DNA of 64,000 nt from Sphingomonas sp. EC-HK361 (GCF_902498785.1 NZ_LR701494.1:1-64000), one strand, 5' to 3'. Positions 19,651 to 28,760 are shown, counted from the stretch's first letter. Made by a program: numbers and translations. The notes: a model not told the origin generated them from the sequence alone.

Positions 19651-22612
19651 GGGCCGGCGGCCCCGGCTCTACACTATCCCGGCGCACCGCGCGTTCGCGG
19701 ATGCGCTGGTCGCGGGGCTGATCCGGCGCTTTGGCGGCGAACCACTGAGCCTCGCACGCGGCATGGTGCTGCTACCCAACAACAGGTCCAAGCTCGCGGT
19801 GACGCAGGCGTTCGTGCGCGCGAGCGGGGGGGCGTTGCTGTTGCCGCGGCTCGTGGTGCTGGGCGATATCGAGGCGGGAGAGGCAAGCGCGGCGGCGCTC
19901 GATCCCGCGGGCGATGGCGAGGCGGTGTCGCCAGCGATCGATCCGCTCGCCCGGCGGATGATCCTCGCGCGGCTGGTGCAGGACGAGCGTGCCGCGGGCG
20001 GCCGGCCGATCGACGGGGCGGAGGCGGTGCGGCTCGCCGGCGATCTGGCGCGGACGCTCGATCAATTGACGGTCGAGGAGGTGTCGCCGCGGCGGCTGCG
20101 CGACCTCGATATCGCGCCCGACCTTCCGCGACACTGGCAGACTTCGCTCGATCTCTTCAATCTCGTCATCGATCGCTGGCCCGAGGAGCTGGCGCGGCTT
20201 GGGCGGATCGATGCGGCGGACCGACGTTCGCGACTGCTGCGGCGAATGGCGGAGCGCTGGAAGGCTACGCCGCCGGAAGGGTTCGTGTGCGCGGCCGGCA
20301 TATCCGATCCCGCGCCCGCCGTCGCGCAGGCGCTGCGCTGCATCGCGGACCTGCCGAACGGTCTGGTCGTGCTTGCGGGGCTCGGCACCGGCCTTAGCGA
20401 CGAGGAATGGGACATGATCGGGCCGCACGCGCCCGATCCGGTCACCGGGCGGCGCCGGCGATCGATCGAGACGCACCCGCAGTTCCAGCTGAAGCTGCTG
20501 GTCGAACGGATGGGGGTTGCGCGGGGCGAGTTCTCCACCTGGCGCGACGGCAGCGATCTCGACGCGAGCATCGCGCGCGGACGCGCCATCGCCGCTGCGC
20601 TTGCGCCGCCCGAGCTTACCGCGCGGTGGGGCGATCTCCGGCCCGAGCATCGCCGGCTCACCGGCGTGACCTTTGCCGAACTCGCGACCCCGGCGGAGGA
20701 GGCGCAGGCGATCGCGCTTGCGTTGCGCGAGGCGCTGGAAGCGCCCGAGCGGACGGCGGCGCTGGTAACCCCCGATCGCGGGCTCGCGCGGCGCGTGGCG
20801 GCGCTGTGCCGGCGCTGGGGGATCACGGTGGACGATTCGGCGGGAAGGCCACTGTCGATCCTGCCGCCCGGCACGTTGATGATCGCGATCCTGGAGGCGG
20901 TCGCGCAGGACTTCGCGCCGCTCGCGCTGATGAGCCTGCTCAAACATCCGCTCGTTCGATCCGGCGAGACGCGCGCTGCATGGACGGACGGCGTGCGGTT
21001 GCTCGACCGTGCGTTGCGCGGACCGCGCTGTGCCCCGGGTCTTTCGGGTGTGACGGCGCATCTGGCCGATGGCCCGGAGCGCGAGCGCGGCATTCGCGCG
21101 GCCGCTGCGGCGTGGTGGCCGGAAGCGGCGGCGGTTCTCGAGCCGGTCGAGCGCACGCTCGGCGCGGCGCGGACGCTCACCGAAATGGTCGGCGCGCTGC
21201 GCGAGGCGGCGTCGGCGCTCGCCGGCGATGCGGTCTGGGCGGGGCCGGCGGGGCGCGCGGCGGCGGAGATGCTCGCCGACCTCGAACGCGAGGCGGCGCG
21301 GGGGCCGGCGGGGCTTTCGGCCGAGACACTGGCGACGATGCTCGGCACGCTGATGGACGAGGTTGCGGTGCGTCCGCAGCAAGGCGGGCATCCGCGGCTT
21401 GCCATCTATGGGCTGATCGAGGCGCGGTTGCAGAGCGCGGACCTTGTGGTGCTCGGTGGACTTAACGAGGGGAGTTGGCCGTCGGTGCCTGCGCCCGATC
21501 CGTGGCTCGCGCCGCGCATCCGTGCCGAACTCGGGCTGGCGGGGCTCGAGCAGCGCATCGGCGTCGCGGCGCATGATTTCGGGCAGGCGCTTGGCGCGGC
21601 AGAGGTGCTGGTGACGCGCAGCCGACGCGACGCGCGCGGGCCTGCGATCGCGTCGCGACTGTGGTTGCGACTGGAGGCGCTGGCGGGCGAGCGGTTCGAG
21701 CGCGCGCGCGATCTGGAGGCTTGGACGCACGCGCTCGACGCGCCGGGTGAGCATGTCCCGGCCGATCGCCCAGCGCCGATGCCGGCGCGCGCGCTTCGCC
21801 CTACCGCGATCTCGGTGACCGAGGTCGATCGGCTGAAGGCGGACCCTTACGCATTCTACGCGCGGCGCGTGCTGAAGCTGATGCCGCTCGACGCGATCGA
21901 TGCCGATCCGTCGGCGGCGTGGCGCGGCACCGCAGTCCACGGCGTCCTGGAGGCTTGGGCGAAGGAGGATGACTGCGCGCTCGATGCGCTGCGTCCGCGC
22001 GCGCTGGCGATGCTCGACGATCCGGCGGCGCACCCGCTGCTGCGCGCGTTGTGGCAGCCGCGCCTGATCGCCGCGATCGACTGGATCGCCGATCGTATCG
22101 CCGCCAACCGGGCAGAGGGGCGCGACGTGCTGCGTGCCGAAGGGCAGGGGGGAATCGAGATTGCGGGCGTGACGCTGTCCGGCCGGTTCGACCGGATCGA
22201 CCGGCTGGCGGACGGCACGCTCGGCATCATCGACTACAAGACCGGTTCGGCGCCGTCCGCCAAGGCGGTGCGCGCGGGTTACAGCCAGCAATTGGGGCTG
22301 CTGGGGTTGATCGCGGAACGTGGCGGGTTCGAAGGCCTTGCGGGCACCGCGATGGCGTTCGAATACTGGTCGATGGCGCGTGACGGTGATGGTTTCGGCA
22401 AGATCTCGACCCCGGTCGACGCGGCCGAAAAATACGGGCGGATCAAGACCGAGGATTTCACCGCGATCGCCGCGCACAATTTCAGCGAGGCGGCGGGGAA
22501 ATGGCTGACCGGGGACGAGTCCTTCACCGCCAAGCTTGTCCCCGAATACGCGCCCTTTGCCGACTACGACCAGCTGATGCGCCGCGACGAGTGGTATGGC
22601 CGTGACCGCTGA
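19643..22612 (+). CDS. addB: Double-strand break repair protein AddB (alphaproteobacterial type)
   Basis: About 989 residues. The helicase-like part is degenerate at the N-terminus, as usual for alphaproteobacterial AddB, with no standard Walker A (PNNRSK in its place). The C-terminal RecB-type nuclease domain has GTAVHGVLEAW and GIIDYKTGSAPS with the catalytic Asp and Lys. The four Cys that hold the Fe-S cluster in Bacillus AddB are not present: the segment where the first would lie reads KADPYAFYARR. With AddA it processes double-strand ends for RecA loading. It overlaps addA by 17 bases. Confidence 0.9.
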   Translation: MAEGRRPRLYTIPAHRAFADALVAGLIRRFGGEPLSLARGMVLLPNNRSKLAVTQAFVRASGGALLLPRLVVLGDIEAGEASAAALDPAGDGEAVSPAIDPLARRMILARLVQDERAAGGRPIDGAEAVRLAGDLARTLDQLTVEEVSPRRLRDLDIAPDLPRHWQTSLDLFNLVIDRWPEELARLGRIDAADRRSRLLRRMAERWKATPPEGFVCAAGISDPAPAVAQALRCIADLPNGLVVLAGLGTGLSDEEWDMIGPHAPDPVTGRRRRSIETHPQFQLKLLVERMGVARGEFSTWRDGSDLDASIARGRAIAAALAPPELTARWGDLRPEHRRLTGVTFAELATPAEEAQAIALALREALEAPERTAALVTPDRGLARRVAALCRRWGITVDDSAGRPLSILPPGTLMIAILEAVAQDFAPLALMSLLKHPLVRSGETRAAWTDGVRLLDRALRGPRCAPGLSGVTAHLADGPERERGIRAAAAAWWPEAAAVLEPVERTLGAARTLTEMVGALREAASALAGDAVWAGPAGRAAAEMLADLEREAARGPAGLSAETLATMLGTLMDEVAVRPQQGGHPRLAIYGLIEARLQSADLVVLGGLNEGSWPSVPAPDPWLAPRIRAELGLAGLEQRIGVAAHDFGQALGAAEVLVTRSRRDARGPAIASRLWLRLEALAGERFERARDLEAWTHALDAPGEHVPADRPAPMPARALRPTAISVTEVDRLKADPYAFYARRVLKLMPLDAIDADPSAAWRGTAVHGVLEAWAKEDDCALDALRPRALAMLDDPAAHPLLRALWQPRLIAAIDWIADRIAANRAEGRDVLRAEGQGGIEIAGVTLSGRFDRIDRLADGTLGIIDYKTGSAPSAKAVRAGYSQQLGLLGLIAERGGFEGLAGTAMAFEYWSMARDGDGFGKISTPVDAAEKYGRIKTEDFTAIAAHNFSEAAGKWLTGDESFTAKLVPEYAPFADYDQLMRRDEWYGRDR

Positions 22613-25600
22613 CTTCGCGAAACCGCTACCTCCGCTGAAAGGCGCGCAGGGGCAGGCCAGCGATCCGGCGACGCATGTCTGGCTGTCGGCGTCGGCCGGG
22701 ACGGGCAAGACGCAGGTGCTCGCGGCACGGGTGTTCCGCCTGCTCCTCGCCGGTGTCGATCCGGCTGCGATCCTGTGCCTGACCTTCACCAAGGCAGGCG
22801 CGGCCGAGATGGCAGGGCGGATCAGCCAGCGGCTGGCGGCGTGGGTGCGGATGCCGTCGACGGAATTGAGCATGGACCTTTCCGCCCTCGGTGAGAGTCC
22901 AAACCCTGTTCTGAAGGACCGCGCGAGGACACTGTTTGCCAAGGTGCTCGAAGCGCCGGGCGGTGGTTTGCGCATCCAGACGATCCACGGTTTTTGCCAG
23001 GGTTTGCTCGCCGGTTTTCCGGTCGAGGCGGGGCTGGTGCCCGGTTTCCGGCCGCTTGAGGCGCGCGAAGAGACGTTGCTGGCGCGCGAGGCGCTGGCGG
23101 CGATGCTCGTCGAGGCAGAGGCGGCGGGACGCAGCGGGCCGGTGGAGGCGATCGGCGTGCTGTCGCTGCGATTGGGCGAGGAGGGGGCGGAAGGCTTCCT
23201 GCGCGACTGCGCGCGGGCCCGCGACGCGCTGGAGGCGTTGCCATCCGGTATCCCGCCCTTCCTTCGGCGCGCGTTCGATCTGCCCGCGGGCGATGTCGAG
23301 GCAGCGATCCTCGACGCGTGCGGGGACGACGCGATCGACCGCGAGGCGCTGGAGACGATCGCTGCGCTCAACCGTGCATGGGGAACGAAGGGGGGCATCG
23401 GGCGCGCCGACGCGATCGGCCTGTGGCTCGCGGCCGAACGTGAGCAGCGTGCCGCGACGCTCGATCAGCTCCATGCGGTCTGGGCGAAAGCGGACGGCGA
23501 TCCGCGGTCATTTGACAGGGGGCAGGCGCCATCCGACCCGGCCTATGCCGATCTCGCGATGCGGATGCATGGGCACTGCGGCCGCCTGCTCAACCTGCGC
23601 GTGCAGGCCGCCTATGCCGATCTGCTCGCGTCGGCGCTCGAGGTCGGCCGCGACTATGCCCGCGCCTATGCCGCCGCCAAGCGCGCGCAGGGCGCGGTCG
23701 ATTTCGACGATCTGATCGCGGCGACGGTGGCGCTGCTCCAGCAGGACGGGATCGGCGACTGGATCCGCTACAAGCTCGACCAGACGACCGAGCATGTCCT
23801 GATCGACGAGGCGCAGGACACCAACGTCGCGCAGTGGACGATCGTGCGTGCGCTGGTGGACGAATTCTTCGTCGGGCGCGGCATCCATGCGCCGTCGACG
23901 CGCACGCTGTTCACGGTCGGCGACTACAAACAGGCGATCTTCGGCTTCCAGGGCACCGATCCGCAATTCTTCGAAGCCGCGCGGGTGTTTTTCGACGCGA
24001 AGGCGAACGCGGCGCGGGGCGATGACGACATGCCCGATGACGAGCGCGGCGCGCCGATGGCGCAATTGTCGCTCGTCCATTCCTTCCGCTCGACCGAGCC
24101 GATCCTGGAATTCGTCGATTCGGTGATCGACACCGTCGGCGCCGATGCGCTCGGCCTCGCCGACGGGGTCGAGCCGCATGCGAGCCAGGTGCCGGGGGCG
24201 GGAACGGTGACGCTGTTGCCGCCCGTCGTCGCAGGCGGCTCCGGCGACGACGAGGAGGGCTGGATCGACGATGCCGTGCGCGAGAATGCGACGCGGATCG
24301 CCAGGATGGTGCGCGGCTGGATCGATGAGGGGCTGCCGCTGCGTGGCGGCGCGGTCACGCCAGCCGATGTGATGATCCTCGTCAAGCGGCGCGGCGATCT
24401 GGCGCAGTTGCTCGTCGCCCGCCTGCATGCCGAGGGGGTGCCGGTCGCGGGCGTCGATCGGCTCCGGCTGAACGCGCCGCTCGCGGTGCAGGACCTGCTG
24501 GCCGCGGTGCGCTTCGTCCTGCAGCCCGACGACGATCTGAGCCTTGCGAGTCTGCTCGTCTCACCGCTGATCGGCTGGTCGCAGGAGCAGCTGCTGGCGG
24601 CGGCCGCGCCGCGCTCGGGGAGTCTCTGGCGGCATCTGCAACGCAATCCAGCGATCGATCTTTCGGCCCTGCTCGGCCTGCTGGCGCGCGCCGATTTCAC
24701 CACGCCGTATCAGTTTCTCGAGGAGATCCTGTCGGGGCCGCTCGACGGGCGGCGCCAGCTCATCCGGCGCCTCGGCGAAGAGGCACGCGACCCGATCGAG
24801 GAGCTTCTGAACGCGAGTCTCGCCTTCGAAACGCAGAGCACGCCGTCGCTCCAGCGCTTTCTCGACTGGTTCGACCGCGGCGATGTCGAGATCGTGCGCG
24901 ATGCCGGGGCGCCATCGGATGCGGTGCGGGTGATGACCGCGCACGCGGCGAAGGGCCTGCAGGCGCCGGTCGTGATCCTGGCCGACGCGACGTCGGACCC
25001 CGATTCCTCGCCGCGATCGGTGCTGCGCTGGACGCCGGAGGGACTCGACGCGGCGATCCCGGTCATCCGCCCGCGCACCGCCGAGCGGATCGAGGCGCTG
25101 GCACCGGTGATCGACGACGCGAAGGCGCGCGAGCGGGCGGAGCATTGGCGGCTGTTCTACGTCGCGGCGACGCGTGCGGAAGAGCGACTGGTCGTGGCGG
25201 GGTCGCTGAGCGCGAAGTGGAATGGCGTGCCGCCCGAGGCGAGCTGGTATGCCGCCGCGGACCGCGCGCTCGAAGCGCTGGGCGCGCCGACGGTGGAGGG
25301 CGAACGGCACTTCGAGGGGCGCGCGCCGCAACCGGCGGTGCGGGGCAAGCGTGCCGCTCCGAGCGTCGCGGTGGCGCCCGCCTTGCCCGGTTGGGCGCAT
25401 ACAGCCGCGCCGCAGGAGGCCCGCCCGCCGCGCCCGCTCTCGCCGTCCTCGCTCGGCGACGACGCGGTCCCCGATCCGCCGCCGACGCCGGCGATGCGTG
25501 CCGCGGCCGAGCGCGGGCGGCTGATCCATGCGCTGTTCGAGCGACTGCCCGGCATCGCCCCCGCCGATCGCGAACGTGCGGCGGATCGATGGCTGGCCGA

Positions 25601-26036
25601 AGTCGGGCAGGTCGAGGATTCGAACACGCGCGCGACAATCGCGGGGGCCGTGCTTTCGGTGTTGGCCGATCCAGCGATGGCCGATCTCTTCGGTCCCGAT
25701 TCGCTCGCTGAGGCGCCTATCACCGCCGTCGTCGGCGACGGGCTGGTTGTCGCCGGCACGGTCGATCGGTTGCTGGTGCGTGGCAATCAGGTGCGCATTG
25801 TCGATTTCAAGACGGGTCGCCAGGTGCCGCGCGGGATCGAGGAAGTGCCCGAATATCACCTGCGCCAGATGGCCGCCTATGCTGCCGCGCTGCAGGTAAT
25901 CTTTCCGGCAGCGACGGTGGAGGCGGCGCTGCTCTATACCGCCGCGCCCCGCCTCATCACGCTGCCGCCTGACATGCTGGAGGCGCACAAGCCGCGCTTG
26001 ACCGCGCGCGAGGAAGGCTTGGCCGCCGGCGCTTGA
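22596..26036 (+). CDS. addA: Double-strand break repair helicase-nuclease AddA
   Basis: About 1146 residues. It is an SF1 UvrD-like helicase with Walker A (SASAGTGKTQ), motif Ia (CLTFTKAGAAEM), motif II (HVLIDEAQDT), motif III (GDYKQAIFGFQG), motif V (TAHAAKGLQAPVV) and motif VI (YVAATRAEERL). A C-terminal RecB-family nuclease domain follows, with LIHALFERLP and VDFKTGR. AddA is the main motor and one of the two nucleases of AddAB. The gene overlaps addB and is followed by trxA, whose promoter begins over the addA stop codon. Confidence 0.95.
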   Translation: MAVTADFAKPLPPLKGAQGQASDPATHVWLSASAGTGKTQVLAARVFRLLLAGVDPAAILCLTFTKAGAAEMAGRISQRLAAWVRMPSTELSMDLSALGESPNPVLKDRARTLFAKVLEAPGGGLRIQTIHGFCQGLLAGFPVEAGLVPGFRPLEAREETLLAREALAAMLVEAEAAGRSGPVEAIGVLSLRLGEEGAEGFLRDCARARDALEALPSGIPPFLRRAFDLPAGDVEAAILDACGDDAIDREALETIAALNRAWGTKGGIGRADAIGLWLAAEREQRAATLDQLHAVWAKADGDPRSFDRGQAPSDPAYADLAMRMHGHCGRLLNLRVQAAYADLLASALEVGRDYARAYAAAKRAQGAVDFDDLIAATVALLQQDGIGDWIRYKLDQTTEHVLIDEAQDTNVAQWTIVRALVDEFFVGRGIHAPSTRTLFTVGDYKQAIFGFQGTDPQFFEAARVFFDAKANAARGDDDMPDDERGAPMAQLSLVHSFRSTEPILEFVDSVIDTVGADALGLADGVEPHASQVPGAGTVTLLPPVVAGGSGDDEEGWIDDAVRENATRIARMVRGWIDEGLPLRGGAVTPADVMILVKRRGDLAQLLVARLHAEGVPVAGVDRLRLNAPLAVQDLLAAVRFVLQPDDDLSLASLLVSPLIGWSQEQLLAAAAPRSGSLWRHLQRNPAIDLSALLGLLARADFTTPYQFLEEILSGPLDGRRQLIRRLGEEARDPIEELLNASLAFETQSTPSLQRFLDWFDRGDVEIVRDAGAPSDAVRVMTAHAAKGLQAPVVILADATSDPDSSPRSVLRWTPEGLDAAIPVIRPRTAERIEALAPVIDDAKARERAEHWRLFYVAATRAEERLVVAGSLSAKWNGVPPEASWYAAADRALEALGAPTVEGERHFEGRAPQPAVRGKRAAPSVAVAPALPGWAHTAAPQEARPPRPLSPSSLGDDAVPDPPPTPAMRAAAERGRLIHALFERLPGIAPADRERAADRWLAEVGQVEDSNTRATIAGAVLSVLADPAMADLFGPDSLAEAPITAVVGDGLVVAGTVDRLLVRGNQVRIVDFKTGRQVPRGIEEVPEYHLRQMAAYAAALQVIFPAATVEAALLYTAAPRLITLPPDMLEAHKPRLTAREEGLAAGA

Positions 26037-26061
26037 GTGCGACCCCGCGCATCCCTAGATT
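26032..26061 (+). promoter_or_regulatory. Sigma-70 type promoter of trxA
   Basis: CTTGAG (26032-26037), a 17-base spacer and CTAGAT (26055-26060), close to the alphaproteobacterial CTTGAC-N17-CTATAT form. The -35 covers the addA stop codon. Transcription would start near 26067, just ahead of the AAGGAG at 26073-26078. It lets trxA be expressed apart from the long upstream run. Confidence 0.6.
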
Positions 26062-26087
26062 GCCCTTCAAGCAAGGAGAATTTTCCG

Positions 26088-26411
26088 ATGGCCACCAAGA
26101 AGATCACCGATTCCAGTTTCGATGCCGACGTGCTCGGCGCCGACAAGCCGGTGCTCGTCGATTTCTGGGCGGAGTGGTGCGGGCCGTGCAAGATGATCGG
26201 GCCGAGCCTGGAGGAGCTGTCCGACGAACTCGGCGAGCAGGTGACGATCGCCAAGATCAACATCGACGAAAACCCCGACGCGCCGGGCAAATACGGCGTG
26301 CGCGGCATCCCGACGATGATCCTGTTCAAGGGCGGCGCGCCTGCCGCGACCAAGGTCGGCGCGGAGCCGAAGGGCCGGATCAAGGCGTGGCTCGAGGACG
26401 CGCTGGCTTAA
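26088..26411 (+). CDS. trxA: Thioredoxin
   Basis: A 107-residue standard thioredoxin with the active site [10 protein letters not shown] and the cis-Pro loop GIPTMILF. It is a cytoplasmic disulfide reductant, for example for MsrA, which is also in this window. The start at 26088 is supported by a strong AAGGAG. It has its own promoter although it follows addA by only about 50 bases. Confidence 0.97.
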   Translation: MATKKITDSSFDADVLGADKPVLVDFWAEWCGPCKMIGPSLEELSDELGEQVTIAKINIDENPDAPGKYGVRGIPTMILFKGGAPAATKVGAEPKGRIKAWLEDALA

Positions 26412-26435
26412 CGACTTTACGGTTGATGGCATGGG

Positions 26436-26466
26436 AGGCCGGGATCTGATCGACGGATTCCGGCCT
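26436..26466. terminator. Hairpin between convergent trxA and argJ
   Basis: An 11-bp stem (26436-26446 with 26456-26466, one G-T pair) around a 9-base loop lies in the 74-base gap between the two converging genes. There is no clear T tract on either side, so termination efficiency is uncertain. Confidence 0.45.
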
Positions 26467-26485
26467 GCGTGTGTGGGTGCCCGCG

Positions 26486-27724
26486 CTAGCTTCGGTAATC
26501 GGCGTTGATCGAGATGTAGCCGTGGGTCAGGTCGCACGTCCAAACGGTCGCGCGGCCATCGCCCAGCCCAAGATCGACCCCGATTTCGATCTCTTTGCCC
26601 TTCAGATGGGCGGAGACTGGCGCCTCATCATAGCCTTCGACCGCCAGACCGTCGCGTGCGACCTCCGTATCGCCGAAGCGGATCGACAGGCTGTCGCGCT
26701 CGGCCGGCTCGCCTGCCTTACCGACCGCCATGACAACACGGCCCCAATTCGCGTCCTCGCCCGCGATCGCGGTCTTCACCAGCGGCGAGTTCGCGATGCT
26801 CATCGCGATGCGGTGGGCCGATCGGTCGCTCTCGGCGCCGGTCACAGCAATCTCGATCAGCTTCGTCGCGCCCTCGCCGTCGCGCACCACGAGCATCGCG
26901 AGCTGGCGGCACAGGTCGTTCAGCGCCGAGCGGAAGGCATCGGCGCCGGGGCTGTCATCATCGGTAAGCGGCACGTTGCCCGCCTTGCCGGTCGCGAAGG
27001 CGAGCACGGTGTCGCTGGTCGAGGTGTCGCCGTCCACCGTGATGCACGAGAAGCTCGGCGCGTTGGCGGAGAGCAGCGCGCGCTGGAGCCAGTCCGCCTC
27101 CACCGCCGCATCGGTGAAGATGAAGCCAAGCATCGTGGCCATATCCGGCGCGATCATCCCCGATCCCTTGATGATGCCGGCGAGCGTCACCGTGCGCCCG
27201 TCGACGACCGCAGTGGTCACCGCGCCCTTGGGATAGGTGTCGGTCGTCCCGATCGTCTCCGCCGCCGCGCGCCAGTCGGCGGGGTCGGCGGTGAACGCCG
27301 CATCAAGCCCGGCTTCGGCCTTGTCGATCGGCAGCGGCACGCCGATCACCCCTGTAGAGGCGACGAACACATCGGAAGGCTTGCACCCGAGATGCCCCGC
27401 CGTCCGCGCCGCGATCGCCTCCACCGCTGCCCGCCCGCGGCTGCCGGTAAAGGCGTTCGAATTGCCCGCGTTGACGACGAGCGCGCGCGCCTCGCCCAGA
27501 ACCAGCGCCTTGCGGCACCACTCCACTTCGGGAGAGGGGCATTTGCTCTGCGTTAGCACGCCCGCGACCGCGGTGCCGGGATCGACCGTCACGAAGGTCA
27601 GATCGCACCGATCCCAGGTCTTATATCGCGCGCGCGCGACGCGAACCGACACGCCCGCGATGGCTGGCATTTCGGGGAAGGGCAAGGCGAGCGGGGAGAT
27701 GGACGTGTGCATGCAGGGCGACAT
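26486..27724 (-). CDS. argJ: Bifunctional ornithine acetyltransferase/N-acetylglutamate synthase ArgJ
   Basis: About 412 residues of arginine biosynthesis. It moves the acetyl group from N-acetylornithine to glutamate and in many bacteria also makes N-acetylglutamate from acetyl-CoA. The autocleavage and catalytic site is visible as KGSGMIAPDMATMLGFIFTDA, cleaved before the Thr of ATML. NAGNSNAFTGSRG and the C-terminal NWGRVVMAVGKAG are also typical. The start is placed at 27724 (MSPCMHTS); the ATG at 27712 is about equally possible. The toxin-antitoxin promoter lies in the divergent gap. Confidence 0.94.
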   Translation of the reverse strand: MSPCMHTSISPLALPFPEMPAIAGVSVRVARARYKTWDRCDLTFVTVDPGTAVAGVLTQSKCPSPEVEWCRKALVLGEARALVVNAGNSNAFTGSRGRAAVEAIAARTAGHLGCKPSDVFVASTGVIGVPLPIDKAEAGLDAAFTADPADWRAAAETIGTTDTYPKGAVTTAVVDGRTVTLAGIIKGSGMIAPDMATMLGFIFTDAAVEADWLQRALLSANAPSFSCITVDGDTSTSDTVLAFATGKAGNVPLTDDDSPGADAFRSALNDLCRQLAMLVVRDGEGATKLIEIAVTGAESDRSAHRIAMSIANSPLVKTAIAGEDANWGRVVMAVGKAGEPAERDSLSIRFGDTEVARDGLAVEGYDEAPVSAHLKGKEIEIGVDLGLGDGRATVWTCDLTHGYISINADYRS

Positions 27725-27756
27725 AATCCGCCCAAGACGAATGTCACGGCCGAAAG

Positions 27757-27785
27757 CTTGACCAAGAGGGTTGGCCAAGCCATCT
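27757..27785 (+). promoter_or_regulatory. Promoter of the toxin-antitoxin pair
   Basis: CTTGAC (27757-27762), a 17-base spacer and CCATCT (27780-27785). The expected start site is within a base or two of the antitoxin ATG at 27793, and no Shine-Dalgarno precedes that ATG, so the antitoxin message may be leaderless. Confidence 0.5.
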
Positions 27786-27792
27786 TCGTTCC

Positions 27793-28095
27793 ATGACGAT
27801 TCACGTCAACATCGGAGAAGCCAAGACGCGATTGTCCGAACTGGTCGCGGCGGCCGTGCGCGGCGAAGACGTCGTTCTTGCCAAGGCCGGCGAACCGCAG
27901 GTGCGGCTGATTCCGGTCAGCGGCATCGAGGCAAGCCAGCAGGCGCGCGAGCGGATCGCGACCGGTCGTCGCGCGGCTATCGGGATGTGGCGCCACAAAT
28001 TCCAGACGATGCCGCAATTCGATATCCGGTCGATGACGATGTCGGATGCCGAGTGGGAAGAGCATTATCGGAAGAAATTTGGCGATCCTGCTTGA
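27793..28095 (+). CDS. Phd/YefM-family antitoxin
   Basis: A 100-residue antitoxin of the Phd/YefM family. The N-terminal DNA-binding fold is clear (VNIGEAKTRLSELVAAAVRGEDVVLAKAG, cut here at AAVRG and continuing). The C-terminal part (from about residue 50) is charged and aromatic (MWRHKF, AEWEEHYRKKF) and is the expected toxin-binding tail. It overlaps the PIN toxin gene by 17 bases. Such antitoxins usually repress their own promoter together with the toxin; a promoter is visible directly upstream. Confidence 0.85.
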   Translation: MTIHVNIGEAKTRLSELVAAAVRGEDVVLAKAGEPQVRLIPVSGIEASQQARERIATGRRAAIGMWRHKFQTMPQFDIRSMTMSDAEWEEHYRKKFGDPA

Positions 28096-28453
28096 TACCC
28101 ATGCGCTGGTCTGGGTGGGGATTGGCGATCCCCGGCTGAGTGAGGCGGCGCGAAACGCTATCCTCGATCCGGACCAGCAGGTTCTCATCAGCGCGGTGAC
28201 GGCCTACGAGTTCGTCGACCTCAATCGACGCGGGCGTTTCGGTGCGGACTTGCCATTTGCGGAAATCGCGACGCAACTGGGCGCGTCGATCATGGACTAT
28301 CCAGCTGCATGCTCGGTCATCGCCGGGTTGTTGCCACTGCTGCACCTCGATCCCGTCGACCGCATGCTAATCGCCTTTGCCGTTCATTCGGACCTGCCGA
28401 TCGTGACGGCAGACGCCACGATCCGCCAGTATCCCGTGCGCGTCATCTGGTAA
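28079..28453 (+). CDS. VapC-like PIN-domain toxin
   Basis: About 124 residues with the PIN-domain acidic residues in order: LLDTHALVW (first Asp), TAYEF (Glu), DPVDRMLIA (Asp) and VTADATI (Asp). PIN toxins are ribonucleases that cut tRNA or rRNA when freed from the antitoxin. The TTG at 28079 is chosen because GGAAG lies at 28070-28074 and the protein then starts at the first PIN strand; an ATG at 28046 is the alternative. The pair sits between argJ and secA and may maintain itself as a small selfish or stress module. Confidence 0.85.
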   Translation: MAILLDTHALVWVGIGDPRLSEAARNAILDPDQQVLISAVTAYEFVDLNRRGRFGADLPFAEIATQLGASIMDYPAACSVIAGLLPLLHLDPVDRMLIAFAVHSDLPIVTADATIRQYPVRVIW

Positions 28454-28463
28454 GCGAATTGGA

Positions 28464-28492
28464 TTGGACGGAAGGCCGCCGACTTCCTATGT
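28464..28492 (+). promoter_or_regulatory. Possible promoter of the small ORF-secA unit
   Basis: TTGGAC (28464-28469), a 17-base spacer and CTATGT (28487-28492), close to the alphaproteobacterial consensus. The expected start site falls at about 28499-28503, that is at or just before the ATG of the small ORF (28503), which has no Shine-Dalgarno; translation may be leaderless. Confidence 0.4.
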
Positions 28493-28502
28493 CCCGCCTG
28501 CG

Positions 28503-28760
28503 ATGAACCTTCTGCTCCTTCTCTCTGCCCTGATTTCGGCGCTGACCGGCGTCGGTGGCGGCGTGCGGGATGGGCAGGCGGTCCAGGCGGTGGCGGAGCG
28601 GCGGGCGACTGCAGTTGCGGCCGCTACGGTCGTGCGGACACAGACCATTCGCCCTGTAATGTCTTTGCCGACGCTTGCCCGGCAGGCGTTCCCGACCGCA
28701 TTTGTCCTGGTTTTCGTGAATCCGTTTGCTCCGATTTATGCGAGCCGCCGGCGCGAGTAG
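28503..28760 (+). CDS. Small secretory ORF upstream of secA, candidate secretion monitor (arrest peptide)
   Basis: An 85-residue predicted protein, no family recognised. It starts with a hydrophobic Sec-signal-like segment ([16 protein letters not shown]). An Ala/Val/Arg-rich middle and a hydrophobic C-terminal stretch follow, ending [15 protein letters not shown]. The stop is 110 bases before the secA ATG. Bases 28703-28711, coding for residues about 67-70, are complementary to bases 28854-28862 that include the secA Shine-Dalgarno. A secreted short ORF just ahead of secA with its 3' coding part able to mask the secA ribosome site is the arrangement of E. coli secM. The SecM and RAPP-type arrest motifs are not present, so a new arrest motif would be needed. 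The role is inferred; the ORF itself is quite likely real. Confidence 0.62.
   Translation: MNLLLLLSALISALTGVGGGVRDGQAVQAVAERRATAVAAATVVRTQTIRPVMSLPTLARQAFPTAFVLVFVNPFAPIYASRRRE

Noticed and set aside
19772-23398. A 1208-codon open frame on the minus strand opposite addB and addA
   Set aside because: The plus strand carries two overlapping, motif-complete genes. In GC-rich DNA with strong third-position bias the complementary strand often stays open; the antisense product is Arg/Pro-rich with no domain.
27793-28453. Toxin-antitoxin pair as part of a larger genomic island
   Set aside because: Both flanks (argJ, secA) are core genes, and there is no integrase, tRNA junction or composition break that I can see.
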